From Cerrena zonata (taxonomy: Eukaryota; Basidiomycota; Agaricomycetes; Polyporales; Cerrenaceae): DNA of 64,000 nt. The stretch spans positions 1,054,001 to 1,118,000 of the forward strand of contig JASBNA010000009.1 of assembly GCA_038087015.1 (NCBI GenBank), given 5' to 3'. The position numbers were made by a program, and so were the translations under genes. How positions within the stretch are numbered: the first letter of the stretch is position 1; each line of letters opens with the position of its first letter. This document shows positions 11,108-23,586 of this stretch, piece by piece. Below the pieces are notes generated by a model. The model had not been told where the DNA came from. It ran no database searches and saw only the letters and a program-made list of their open reading frames with translations.

Positions 11108-11869
11108 CACCCACAGACTGATGGAGAAACTGAATGCATGAACCAGGAAATAGAAGCCTATCTCAGAATGTTCTGTGTGGATAACCCTGACAACTGGCCA
11201 GAAGCACTAAGCGATGCTGAGTTTGTACATAACCAAAGAACCCACAAAGCATGAGGCATGTCTCCATTCTACATCATAATGGGATACAATCCGAGAGCAA
11301 TTCCCACTGTTTACCCGAGAACCAATGTGCCTGCTGCCCAGGATCAGCTACAAAGCTTACAACGAATCTGGGATGAAGCATGTGCTGCACATGAACTAGC
11401 TCGAAGAAAGATGGCAGGAAGAATTGGAAAGAACTTCAAACCATTTGGAAAAGGAGAAAAGGTGTGGCTAGAAGGAAAGAACTTGAACTTGGGATATGAA
11501 AACTGCAAACTGAAACCCCTCAGAGAAGGACCCTTCGAAATCACCAAAGTTCTGGGACCACTGACCTATTGGCTAAAGTTACCGAAGAAATGGAAGATCC
11601 ACAATGTATTTCATGCCTCCATTCTAACACCATATCGAGAAACAGAAGCTCATGGTCCTAACTTTACCAACCCACCACCTGACATCATTGACGGCAAAGA
11701 AGAATACGAAGTAGAAGCCATCCTGGGACACAGAATGATGAGGGGCCATCCGCAGTACCTCATCAAATGGAAAGGATACCCACATGCAGAAAACACATAT
11801 GAACCTGAGAGAAATCTCTATGCCCAGGGCATTCTGAACGTGTATAAGAAGAGACACAGACTCGCTTGA
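11108..11869 (+). pseudogene. Ty3/gypsy integrase C-terminus and chromodomain fragment
   Basis: Starts inside the integrase core with HPQTDGETE, which carries the catalytic Glu region, and continues through the GMSPFYIIMGY segment typical of chromoviruses. It passes an SH3-like GPFEITKVLG region and ends in a chromodomain (EYEVEAILGHR, YLIKWKGY) with a TGA stop at 11867-11869. An internal TGA at about 11252 follows HKA. Gag, protease, RT and RNase H are missing; the left border coincides with the family D MITE. It is a third gypsy lineage, distinct from Gypsy-1 and Gypsy-2. Confidence 0.85.
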
Positions 11870-11953
11870 ACCCCCATCAACTTGAAACAACTGTCACTAC
11901 CAATAGCTAGCCATACTCTTCCCGCCGCCACTCACACTGCTCTCCAGAACCTC

Positions 11954-12262
11954 CTATACTCCTGAGAAGCTGCCGACCTCTGGCAAGTTGAGGCCCATAA
12001 CATTTGTTGGGACCTCCAGAATATTGATGACTGACTTCACAGTCTTGCTGAAGATGCTGAAGAGATTGCCTGGTACTATTGCAACTCCATTATCATTTTC
12101 AAGGTCATGCTCCACATGTTCCTCAATGATCACCGAATCATGTGCTGATTTCGACTTTACGTTGAGTTTTGAGGGTGCCTCTATCAGCATGAAGACTTCC
12201 TGACCAAGCCGCAGCATCCTCGCAAGATTCGGTTTCTCTCTGGTCATGCATTCGTAAGGTGT
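11954..12262 (-). pseudogene. Ty1/copia pol fragment (downstream of integrase)
   Basis: The minus-strand frame begins with TPYECMTREKPNLARMLRLG, the segment that follows the copia integrase core, and continues into a Ser/Asp-rich linker (EEHVEHDLENDN). Integrase core, reverse transcriptase and RNase H are absent. It lies directly beyond a family B MITE whose other side carries copia protease, so both parts probably come from the same copia element with the integrase deleted at the MITE. Confidence 0.75.
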
Positions 12263-12636
12263 CACTGGGCTGGAAACCTAATTTTAGGCCCAATAAAAAG
12301 GTAAAAAATCAGTCATAAAATGTAATGATTTTTAAGCAACTTTTTCTGTCAAAAAATGAAATAAAACTGAAAGTTCTTAGAACATTTTGTGAAAACAAGA
12401 ATTCAATAAAAAATTGAGAAAATATGAAGCATAAAACTGTGAATTCCCACTCACAACACAGTTTTTCTATCCTAAAAACTTAAAGTTTTATATTTATTTT
12501 TTGAATGCACAAAATGTTGTAAGAACTTTGAATTTTATTTTATTTTGTTGACTGGAAAGTTGCTTGAAAATCATTACATTTTATGACTGATTTTCCACCT
12601 TTTTATTGAGCCTAGAATCTGGTTTCTGGCCCAGTG
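12263..12636. mobile_element. MITE family B, copy 2 (374 bp), at a copia deletion junction
   Basis: Ends CACTGGGCTGGAAACC and GGTTTCTGGCCCAGTG. The flanking triplets differ (TGT and CTT), and the copia coding sequence on the two sides is not contiguous: protease on the right, post-integrase pol on the left. This suggests recombination between two MITEs with loss of the interval. Confidence 0.85.
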
Positions 12637-13291
12637 CTTTTCGGAGATGACGGTCAGAATCATTTCATGTGGCATGAGGATCTTGCAGCCGGTCTTCTCG
12701 AAATGAGCAGGGAAGCCTCCTTTCACCATCTGGCTGACCGAAACGAGGGTGATAGGCATCGTTGGGGCATGAAGCACATTCTTCAAGATAAATTTGACCT
12801 CCTTCCTATTGTAGGTGGTACTAACCTTGACATCTCCTTCACCTGTAGCATTAAAAATGCCTCCATCAGCAGAGTGGATGGGTTTTGGAGGAATAAGGTG
12901 GTACGAGGTGAAGTTTTCACGGCAGGGATCAAAGTGATGACTTGCGCCTGAATCAATAATGCGAGTACAGTTCGGGCAAGCTAATTTCTGACTTGCCACT
13001 AGCGAAAAGTCAGTAGCAATGTGGAACGCAAAATCTTTGCTATCGTTAGTTGTTATAGCAGCATTGGCACTTGTACCTCCTCCCTTTCCCTTTCCTTTCC
13101 CCTTCTTCTGATGTCTAGGGCCTTGCCCTTCCTTTCCACCACCCTTGCTCCAACAATCTTCCTTCCCATGCCCAGTCTTACCGCAATTTGAGCATGTCAG
13201 CTTTGACAGTTTCACGGCCAGAGCAGAATCTCCAGGAGTGTTTGAACTGATTGCACTGTCGTCGCGGGCAATGGCGTGGAGGTGCATGAGG
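12637..13291 (-). pseudogene. Ty1/copia gag C-terminus and protease
   Basis: The minus-strand frame encodes a zinc knuckle CSNCGKTGHGKEDC (CX2CX4HX4C), a Gly/Lys-rich linker, and an aspartic protease with the active-site stretch IIDSGASHHF, ending at the MITE at 12636. Its N-terminal end at 13291 is the Gypsy-1 insertion point. The missing first part of gag lies at 30065-31050. With one copy of the TGAGG duplication removed, the frame runs through from AETLLM into HLHAIARDD, so the two pieces were once one gene. Confidence 0.9.
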
Positions 13292-13603
13292 TGTAAAGTC
13301 TGCTTCCAGGCTTTAAAGGTAGGCGATATGCACTCAGCTGTATCCGACAGAGATTCGGAATAGAACTCCTATGAAATGACGGAGATCTGACTATAGTTAG
13401 GTTGTCGAGGTCCTAGCGAGGACATGACAGCGCAGAGAAGGTGGTAGGTTATATTCAAGAAGTTCTAACTACCCTAATAGGAAGGAGTGACTATCTAGGG
13501 TCAGGAATAGAAAGTATAGAGAGGGCGTTTAAAGTCCATCATAGCGAGTGAATAAAGGATTTCGAGTACTACCATTTCCGTATCTACCAAAGGGTCCGTA
13601 ACA
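13292..13603 (-). repeat. Gypsy-1 3' LTR (312 bp)
   Basis: Plus-strand ends TGTAAAGTCTG and GGGTCCGTAACA. It matches 29768-30064 except for ATG/ACG and TAG/TGG single-base differences and 15 extra bases near 13575-13590 between two CTACC words. In element orientation it is the downstream LTR. Confidence 0.93.
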
Positions 13604-15698
13604 CTGCCCCCCAGTACAAGATTAAGCCTTTCAGTGTGTGAGTGTGGGAGACGCGAGTTGTGTAGCATGCGAGCTAAGGCTCTCCAATACCGCTCTCTGA
13701 GGAGTTCATCGACATGGTCCAGACCTCTCAGGTCGTCATAGGAAGGGTAAGGTGAATTGTTGCTGACCCAAATTCGTCGAAGAGAGTCGCGGACTCTAGC
13801 CCATTCTATAGGACGTGTTTCGATATCTGCTTCTAGTATGCTCAGGTGACGACGGTACAGTAGCAGCTCTACATCGTTTCGAAAATGGAAGGTGTTGAGG
13901 CACCACTCTTCTCAAATCCATTGCTCCTTAGTAAAGGAGAGAAGACCGATGGAGCTTAGACTTTCATTGGAAGGGATGGGATACCGGTGAAGCAGTTTCC
14001 TCAGGCGTTTACCAGGAGAGAGACGGCTCTTCCAACTCTCACCCGATAGAAAAGCCTTCTGAGCCGATCCTAGATGGGCTAGCAACTGGAGGTTCACGCT
14101 CTTTGAATTGAGCCAGAGTAGCTTACGAGCAAAGTGGGAGTCGGTATCCCCCTCGAAGAGGGTAGAAGGGGGAACAGCATAGTGGTGTGGGTTTGAGCAT
14201 AGAAGAAGGGGTCCGACGTCGGTCTCCCACTCACGTCTCACCGGCACGTCCTCGAGGTCGTTCTCCATCAGGTACTCGATGTAGTAATCTGCTTCGACTG
14301 TAGAATAGATGTCCATGGTGGTGAGAAGGGATTTGCCACTGCTGAGAGTGACGAGATGAGGTAGCTCCATGTTGACCTGGTAGTCTCCGGGTCTCCTGGT
14401 CACGTTGAAAATAGTAGGTCCCTCTGGTTCGATTGGGGCAGCCTCATCGACTAGCATGGGAGAGGGGGTCCAAATACAATCGGCTAGAGGAGCCGGGTCT
14501 TCCCCTGCAAGTGGTGGAGCTTCACTCTCCGGTTGGATGGAAGCACCGGAGAAGGAAGATCTCCTGCTGGAGTAGGGGGACAAATTGTTCCTCTTGCGTT
14601 CAGAGGAGGGATCATGTTGAGGGGAGATAGACTGGCGCGGAGGCGAAAAGGAGTGATGTCGATAAGAAGTATGGGGGCGTCCACGGTGGCTGGCATGTTC
14701 CCTCGAGTAGTGACGAGAGCAGTAGTGGAAGCGGCGCTGCTGGTTTCGGTGCCGACTGCTCCTCTCCCCTTGGGATCGTACTGAGGAGCTAGATGATGCT
14801 CTATAGTGGCGGTGGGAGTATCTTTCTCGCGAGCGGTTCTACCTGGAGTGACGTCGGTATGGAGATAAGGAGGGAAGTCTGTCCCTGCCACGTCAATCAT
14901 TGTATCTTCCTCGGATCGTGCGAGGAGGAGGCTGACCTCCTCTCTGCAGTCGAGAGTAGTAGGAGTCACACCGTGGCATGGGAGCCCGGGGTTTGTAGAT
15001 AGAACGAGCAGGAAGGAGTGACGGTGATCTAGTAAGAGTAATTGAGGAGAGAAAAGGCGGGGGGAGAGGTAAAGAGCATCAAGGGTAGAGGGCAAATTCG
15101 GGCGCTACGATGCGGCGGTGTCCGGCACTTGCCGAAGTTCCGTAATAGGAAAGTCAATAGATTTCCTCTGGAGATTGAACCGCGATTGGGGCCTTCAGTC
15201 AGAGAAGGTGGAAGATATCTGATCGTCGCTGGAATGGTTATAAGCGTAGGTGTGCAGAAAGGGAGGCACGTCTGGAAGTGCACTGCCCGATACCCAGTAA
15301 GTGCAGAATTGTCTCCTATACTCCTGGCTTTTGGTGGGGACTACACTGCTTGGTCTGAAGCGGTGGCACAGGTGGTAGTGTAGTCTTCGGTACCAAGGAA
15401 GATCCGTAGCAGCCGGTCGAGCTACTAGGAATCGAGTGGTGACGCTACATATGAACTGTAAGCTGTCGTCTAACACTTGGAATGCAACAGGTTCGAGCTC
15501 GAAAATATGGCAACAGGAATCGAAGCTGTGGTATCTCTGGATGGTCACCCAGCCTACACCAAACAGTTTCACTTTACGACCAACTTTGCACACCCTGGAC
15601 GAGGTAAGCTCTGATTGTAGGACCAATAGATACTGATAATTAGGGTCTATTCCCACCACAGATGCCGAAGGGTCGTCGACAGGGAGTGACGGGTTCAT
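13604..15698 (-). pseudogene. Gypsy-1 accessory 3' open reading frame(s), RS-rich
   Basis: About 2.3 kb lie between the pol stop (TAA at 15893) and the 3' LTR, unusually long for a gypsy element. A frame from ATG 15698 runs about 167 codons (MNPSLPVDDPSASVVG...). Another frame, read from about 15000, first encodes an Arg/Ser/His-rich stretch (SRHRNQQRRFHYCSRHY) and then a compact acidic/hydrophobic part from 14583 on. That frame passes one TGA at 13909-13911 and stays open to the LTR. The pieces are broken by TGA, one TAG and a frame change. I do not recognise the family; it could be an RNA- or nucleic-acid-binding accessory protein. Confidence 0.5.
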
Positions 15699-16249
15699 GG
15701 AGTCAAGAGAGAGTGGGGAGTTGATGTTGAGAGTCGAGTCGTTAAGTAAAGGAGTGGACGGGTCTTGGTTGCGTTGATCGCATCAAGTTGAGTCTGTCTA
15801 GACTGCAGGCCATATGGGATTAAGCGAGGTCGCAAAGGAGTAGCTGATTAAATAGATCATAATATCAAAGAAAATGCACAAGGAAAGGGGAGTTATAGAG
15901 ATACTGGTACATCAGGATGGGATTTGACGTAATCCCTTAAGATTCTGGGAGCATTCTGCAAGTCTAAAGGAGTCTGCCACGTATCATCCTCCGGCCCATA
16001 TCCTTTCCATCTGACCAGGAATTCTATACGGTTCCACCTAGACTTATTCCTTCTCCAGGTGACAATATCCTCTACTTCGTATTCTTCCGAGGCGAGGAGC
16101 TCAGACTGGCGGGGATCTGGTACGAGAGGACGGGTTATTCCTGGGTAAGCCTCAGCGGGAGCCTCTCTGTATGGACGTAGGTGCTCAATGTTGATGGTTG
16201 GATTCATGAGATATGTATCGGGAATGTGTAAACGGTATACATTATCATT

Positions 16250-16964
16250 CACTGGATCGTGGCCCGAATTTTAGGCTTCATAAAAGTAAGGTCAAATTTT
16301 ATAAAAAGTCTCTTACAAAATATGATTTTAAGCACCTAAAAATTGTCAAAAAATGCAGAATTTCAGCAAAATTTGATGAATCATAAAATCCTTGGCTAAT
16401 TCAGACTTTTGTATCTAATTTTTAGACTTTAGAAATATTGAATTTTTGTTTATTTTTTATTGGAGAAAAGTTTACTATGCAAAATTCAAACTTTTGATAT
16501 ACTTTTATTTCTCTAGAAATTATAATATAATTGTATATATCAAAATAAAGTATTATAAATAGAGAGCCTAGAGAGAAGATATAGACTACTATTGTTGGTA
16601 AATCATAGTCTCTGTCAATTATACTATCTGATAGAGATATTTAAGTATGCAATATCACTGACCTTTCCAAATTAGCAGTTTAAATTTTATATTACTTTTG
16701 GAGAATCAAAAGTGTATCAAAATTTTGAATTTTGCAAAGTGAATTTTTCTCTAATAAGAAATATATGAAAATTCAATATTTTTAAAGTCTACAAATTGAA
16801 TACAAAAGTCTGAATTTACATAGGCTTTTATGATTCATCGAATTCTACTGCAATTTAGCATTTTCTGACAATTTTATAATGCTAAAAACTATATTTTGTA
16901 AGAGAATTTTTATAAAACTTTACCTGACTTTTATGAAGTCTCAAATTTGGGCTATGATCCAGTG
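16250..16964. mobile_element. MITE family A, copy 1 (715 bp), in Gypsy-1 pol
   Basis: Ends CACTGGATCGTGGCCCG and its imperfect complement GGGCTATGATCCAGTG, palindromic arms, flanked by ATT (16247-16249 and 16965-16967). On the minus strand it splits the linker between integrase and chromodomain. Removal with one TSD copy joins VVQECIN to DNVYRLHIP in frame, confirming borders and a 3-bp TSD. Confidence 0.93.
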
Positions 16965-19900
16965 ATTGATGCACTCTTGCACCACGAAAGGGCCTATTCT
17001 CCTTTGCATCAATTTCTTTCCCATTCCCTTGACGTTGACTAGTTCAAGAGAATGAGGGTTCACTAGAACTCAGCTTCCCGGTTCCAGTATCCTTGGCTTC
17101 TTCCCTTTGTTGTAGTGCTTGGCCATTTGGGCCCTAGCATGAGCCATGGCGTCTCTAGCTCTGCATCGGTGGAGCTCCAGGTCTAGTACAAAGTCCGTGG
17201 CTGATTCTGAAGTAAGTACCGGCCTTTGGAGGTACCGATCCTTCCCATTCGCAAAGTCCCAGGACCCTCGGGGTTCCATACCATAGAGGAGATAGTAGGG
17301 TGAGTACCCTGTCACTGAGTGACTCGAAGAGTTATAAGAATGAGCTAGAGGCTTGAGATAGTGTGACCAGCTAGATCGGTCGTGACTGACGTAAGCACGT
17401 AACATAATTTCTAAAGACTGGTTGGTACGTTCAGTTTGTCCGTCGTGCTGAGGGTGGTGACTGGAGGATAAGGCTAGGTGAATCTTCAATTCTCGAGTGA
17501 CAGTTTTCCAGAATTCGGAGGTTCAGCGAGGGTCTCGATCGGCTATGATGTGTTCCGGCAAACCGAAGTTGAACACTATGTAGTCAATGAAAAGTCGAGC
17601 AAACCCTCTTGCATCTAGAGATCCTTTACAGGGTATGAATTGGGCATGTTTGGTGCATCGGTCCACAGTCACAAGTATTGCATTGAACCCATCGCTCTTC
17701 GGAAGGCCGATGATGAGATTCAAGGATACCCATTCATAAGGGCAAGTGGGCACCGGGTTTGGGTGTAGCAGTCCTGATGCATTTTGTCTCGAAGGTTTGG
17801 ACTTCTGGCAAACGTCGCAAGTTTGGGCGTATTCCCTGGCATCTTCTCTTAGCGTTGGCCAATACATCTGACTGTTGATCCTTATGGCTAGTTTCACTGG
17901 ACCTTCATGAGCTGCCTCGTATGGCGAGTTATGAATTTGACTCAGAATAGTCGGTACCATGGCGCGAGGGACACATAGACGAGCTGGCTCGTTGTTGACT
18001 CATAGAAACAGCAGCCCCTCGGAGTTCTTGTAGAAGCATTGCTCATTGTACTGGGGAACTTCTGTCTCCGGAGCCTTCTTCCACTTTGGCCTGAAGAAGG
18101 GGTCTTCCTGATATCCTTTATTGAACTTTTGTGCCATCTCGTTACTCATACTGATTAGTAGTTTTGAATATGTGTGTGATAGCTCGGGGTCTGTCATGAA
18201 GGCGTCATCGATCATGGTTGCATTCTCGTTGTTATTCCCGTCTTGGGTCCCCTTGTCTCCTGCCGTAGTCGGCTCGCTCTTTCCCTGAACTTCTTGCTGC
18301 TTCTTGCTGCTTCTCGTCTCTACCGCTCCCCCAGTTCGGGAAAGGGGGGAAGACGCTTGGATGATTTCTTCCCAAGGAAAGGTGGCTGTTGCTAAAGCCG
18401 CTGTGGCTCGTAGAGCTGGCTGGTTGGCTGCTGCCTCTTCTGCGGCCGTCATCGCATCAGAGTCTGGGATGATGGCTGGTATATCATCCCTTATCGGAGA
18501 GATGTGTTCCAGCGGGGCTCGTGGAAGTCGTGATAATGGGTCCATGTTGGAGTGAACGCGCCCAGCCCTGTGTATGATGTCCAAGTTTGGTCAAAAAGCA
18601 GCGAAGATGGCCCCCCATCCCGCGAGACGTTTGTTTGCGTTTTTGTAGGTACGAGCCCACTGTAGAGCGGCGTGATCTGTTATCAGTATCGTCTTTTCTC
18701 CTTCAATGAATGGCTGAAATTGAACTAGTCCTTCTTTCGCTGCTAAGGCCTCCCTCTTGGTTGCTGAATAATTCCATTCTGCTGATTTGCAAGTCCTGCT
18801 CCAGTACGCTATGACTCGTTCGACGTACACCATAGTCTGTTTGAACTCCGTCGCCCACGCACTCGGCTCTGGTATGTCCTGTATGAACGAGGTAGTCTTC
18901 GACACCAGTGACGGAAGATCAGCTCCGGCGGCGGCATGTGCTTTCTCAAGTCGAGAGTACGCTTTGGTGTCTCGCAGGTCTCGTATTTCGATCGGCTGAA
19001 CTTGTTGTAGACAACATCCCAAGGCGACATTGGAGGCATTGGTATAGAGGCGGTAAGGCTTACCCACTATTGGGTGTCCTAGTATCGGGGCTGACTGAAG
19101 GGCAATTTTTGCTTGTTGCCAAGTGTATTCGCACTCGGGGGACCATTCCCATTCGACATCTTTTCGTAGTAGGCGAAAGAGAGGGGAGACGATGAATGAA
19201 TAGTAAGGAATATAAGAGGAAAAGTAGACCGTCATCCCTAGGAAGGTCTGTAGTTTGGAAATCTTGGAGGGACGTGCTAAATCTGCTACTGCCTTGACCT
19301 TTTCTTCGTGCATTGATAGCCCTAGCCGGGAGACCTTCTGTCCTAGTAGTAGGATTGATGAATAACCAAAATGGCATTTGGTAGAAGATAGGGTAATCCC
19401 TGAGCGTTCTATCACTCCCAATACCTTGTCGAGGTGTTCCATGTGCTCACTCCATGACTTAGAGTATATGATGATGTCATCGATATAAACTAGGGTGAAA
19501 AGCCAAAGGTAGGGAGCGAGCACTTTCTGCATGAGTCTTTGGAAAGTGGCGGGGCCGTTGGTTAGACCGAAAGGGAGTTGACGAAACTGGAATAGGCCTC
19601 GATGTGATCTGAAGGCAGTCTTCTCTTTGTCGCCGTCAGCGACGGTAATCTGTGTAAACCTGGACAGAGCGTCCAGGGAGGAGAGGACTTGCGCTCCTGA
19701 TAGCGCTTGTAGAATTTCCGATTGCCGAGGAATGGGGAATTCGTCCCTAATGGTGACACTGTTCAGTTTACGATAATCGATGCAGAACCGTGGTTTGCCA
19801 TTACGGTAAGCTATTACTACGGGAGCTGCCCAAGGGCTGTCTGTCAGTTCGATGACTTCTTGAGCAAGCCAAGTGTCCGTTTGCTTGTCTATTATTTCCC

Positions 19901-22900
19901 TTTTCGCCGGCAAGGCTGCATACATAGGTACCGAGATTGGCTTCTGGCCGTCGTTCACCTTAATCTCGAAGAGTAGATCGGAGTTATGCCCAAGGTGGCC
20001 GTCGAATCCAAAAGCGGCCTGCCGCTTGTATAGGAGTTCAACCAGCTTCTTACGTTGCTCTGCTGGCCACTCTGGTCCTATGTCCAGGATCGACTCGAGT
20101 TGTGCTGAAGGATAGACCTCGGGGTCTACCGTCTCTGCCATTTTGGGACCAAAGAAAATTTCCTCCTCTTCTTCTACGAGGGGTTTGGCATCTTCACCAG
20201 GTGTCAGCTGTTTGAGTTGTTCTTGCAGTAAGGCTTTGACTGCAGCGGCGTGCTTGGTCAGAGCGGGAGACGTGTCATTGAAGTATTTGTGAGGTAAGTG
20301 ACACTCCGCTAGAGCCTCGCCTTTCCTCAGAATGCGGGGACGTGTGGAAGGGTTAGTCACTGGAATTTGGTGCACTTGAGAAGTGAGGAGGCTTGGGGTG
20401 GTTATCAGATATGACCCGTCGGGCTGGCCGAGAATAGTCTTCTCGACATACCATTGCTCCTGTAGGCCACCCAGTTTACCTATAGGTACGTTCTTGCAGG
20501 TGTGAGGAGGAATGATAGTGTCCGAAGCCACTTGAGCAATCGTTCTCGCTCCATTTTTCCGCAGTCTTTGCTTACGGTGCTTGTTCCGTCGATGGGATAG
20601 CGCTCGTATAAAACTGGAGTCCGCTCCTCGGCCAAAGACTCTGAATTGCGATGAATATTCCTCACTTGATGATGAAGCTGGTAGGGTAAATCCTGTCTTA
20701 CCCAGATGAATGGAAGAGCCTTCCTTGGTGTCCCTGTTAACGCAGAATTCGTAGTTGACTTGGGTGTCTTCCCCGAGTAGTAAGGGAGAAGTCATCCCTG
20801 GAACTACGTAGCATTTGGAGGTCATGTGGATCCAAGGACCCTCGCTCGACTTAACGAACAAGGGAAGGTGTACATAGCCGGAAATCTCGAAACCATTGGT
20901 GAGTTGATAGAGTTTCATCTTAAGTCCCTGCTTAACTATCGGACGTTCCGCTACTGGCAGCGAGAAGAGAAATTCTTCTGATACCAAGGAGATGTCAGCT
21001 CCCGAATCTATCCTGGTTTTCATCAGGGGAGCATGCCTACGGGCTACTGCAGCATTAATGGATAGAGCGGCGACCCCGATTGTGGATCTACCTTCTGTGT
21101 GTTTCCTTACTGGCGATAGCGTGATCACCTGAGGTAGGGGCTCCTCTTGCTCGAGAGGTGGATAGATATCTTCTACTCAGTGAGTCTCAGATTTCGTAGT
21201 TTTGGCGGAAGCACTATATACGTAGTGGTCGAACTTGACATCTTGTCCCACTCTTTCAGCTTTTCAGTAGATCGAATTGATCGCGTCTTCAAAAGGAGGT
21301 GAGACTGACTGGTCAGCTTCGTCGATCTCTATCCCCTCTGCATTAGTCCTGCGTAAGAGGACGGGATCCTCCGGGTTCAAAGATGGGAGAGGGGAGGACC
21401 AGTGTGCGTCCTCTGCGTCTTCGCAAGAAGGTTGTCTGGCGTCTATGTACGTGGCTCTCAGGATCTTAGCTTCCGCTTGTAGGGCTTTCGCCCATTCGTA
21501 CGTACGACTAGCTTGTTCGACATTATCTAATACAAGGACGCAATAGGCTTCAGAGTACTTAATCTCCTCAACGTCACTAGCAGGAATGTCATGAGACACG
21601 TCTATTTGATTCACGGATCGTTTAACCTCCCACTCTTTCCATCTTGCACAGTCTCTGTCATAATGGTACGGGCTACCGCATACCTTACAAGGGCGAGACG
21701 GTTTGTTTCTGCTGACAACGGAATCGTCTCTGGGGAATTTCGGTCCGTTGGGGGGTCTCCTTGGGGAGGGTTGCTTCCTGTCTTGCGATGCTGTGAATGC
21801 GGAAGATACTAGCAAATTCCCATTGAGAGTCGAAGCGGGGTTTTCGTTCATCATAGAGCGGTCACTTTCTGAAAGAATCGTCGATGGTTCCCCTTCACCT
21901 GAGTAAGCTCTTCTGGAGACTTTTGGGACTAGACTGGCATCTCGATGTGAGTATCTTGAATCCGACAGTTTCGCTAGATTGATCAACTCCTTGGACTTCC
22001 GATTCATGTCGTTAACGAATCCCGTAATGGTGATGTCAGGATCGTCTAAGTGGAGGAGCATGCTCCAACTCGACGGAGCCTTCAGCATGACCACTTCTAT
22101 CTCCTCCATAGGGTCTTGTAAGGAAGTAACAACATGCCGGTGCAGGATAATTCGGCGGTATACGAACTCGTAAGGTGTCTCATGTTCATGCCCTCGCTGA
22201 CGATATTCCTGGGAATCGTACTTATTCTGTAATTCCACCCGGAAAGCTGGTGTGAAGAAGTGGTCTTTGATTCCTTCAAGAAAATGCCACCAGCTTTGCA
22301 TCAGCTTCCTTTGTAGGTCGACACTGATCAGGGTCCACCACTGCTTCGCTCGACCTGAGAGACGTAAGTAGGCGCAAGCACCAAGATCTCTGTTCATTGA
22401 GGGACTCATCCGAGCAAGGCAGGACATTTCGTGTATATATCCTAACATAGTATCATCAGAGCCATCCCAGGTGGTCAGTTTAGACTGAGGAAACTTCAAG
22501 TCAATATACATTTCGTCTCTAGTCCTAGAAGGCTTCCTTTCTAGGTCAGAATTCGGTGTTAGGAGAGAGTCCGCCCGTGTGGGAGGTTCCTTTCGGTGCA
22601 AAGGCAAATCTTCCGGTGGTCATCGCGGATTCCTATCCTTTGGTCGCTTGCTCGAAGAGGACGATGCGGAATCGTGGCTTGAAGGTGGCCCTCCACCGGA
22701 GGCTCTGGTCTTTCATGTCGATGGATCGGGGTTTCCTTGAGGCTTAGTTGAAGGAACGGGGGAATTCTGATGATGGGGAGGCGAGCTTTTTGGTAAGTCC
22801 CATTGCCCTAGTTTGAGGTTGCTAGGAGATAATGAGGACGGTTCCTGGGAGCGGGGAGCATTAGGTTGGCGTGATGCTTTCCAGCTTGAAGTTTGTCGGG

Positions 22901-23586
22901 AAGGGTAAGTGGCTGTTATCACTTCGTTCGCAGCTTCCGTCAGGGGAATGGCCGCGGTGCCTGTGGCTGGTCTGTAGATGGCTTTCGCCTTTCCTTTAGC
23001 TGTAACGGAGGTATTGCGCGTAGGTTCCGCGGCTGACAGGGCAGGCAGCTCGAACAAGGGGTTGCGGTAGCTAGTCCGTGCAAGGTTCGAACCAATCGCG
23101 TCGTTCTCGTTGGGGCTGACTACCTCTATAGTGGGTAGGCCATCTCTCGGTCGGACCTCGTCGCTGGTTGAATTTCGATTAGCAGATGGTTCTTTATCTA
23201 CTAACTCTTCCACTTCCTCATCTGATTCTTCATCTAATCCCTCTACTAGTCCTTTGAATAGTCGGTCGATGCGGCTGAAAGATTCTTGCGTGAGAGGCAA
23301 GAGCCTGGACGTAGCATTTGACGGGGGCACCGTGAAGCTAAGGGCCCGTTCGGTGACACACCCATGGGCCCATGGGGATGGGGCAGGAGTAGCCGTCCTG
23401 CCATTTATGGTAGGTCGCGGTCTGAACAGCGAATCCACCCCATCACCACCTGTTCGGATGGCACAGTGGGGTGATTGCGCATGTCACGATTTCGCACTGG
23501 CCACATCGCGTCCTCTTTCTTTGTGTTCTACCTCTGTACTATTCTCAATATTACTCCTTCCTCTATTCTGCTATCTTCTGTCTTCT

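Noticed and set aside
18304..20115. Many plus-strand frames of 60-95 codons across Gypsy-1
   Set aside because: Shadows of the minus-strand gag-pol frame; no start context or family features.
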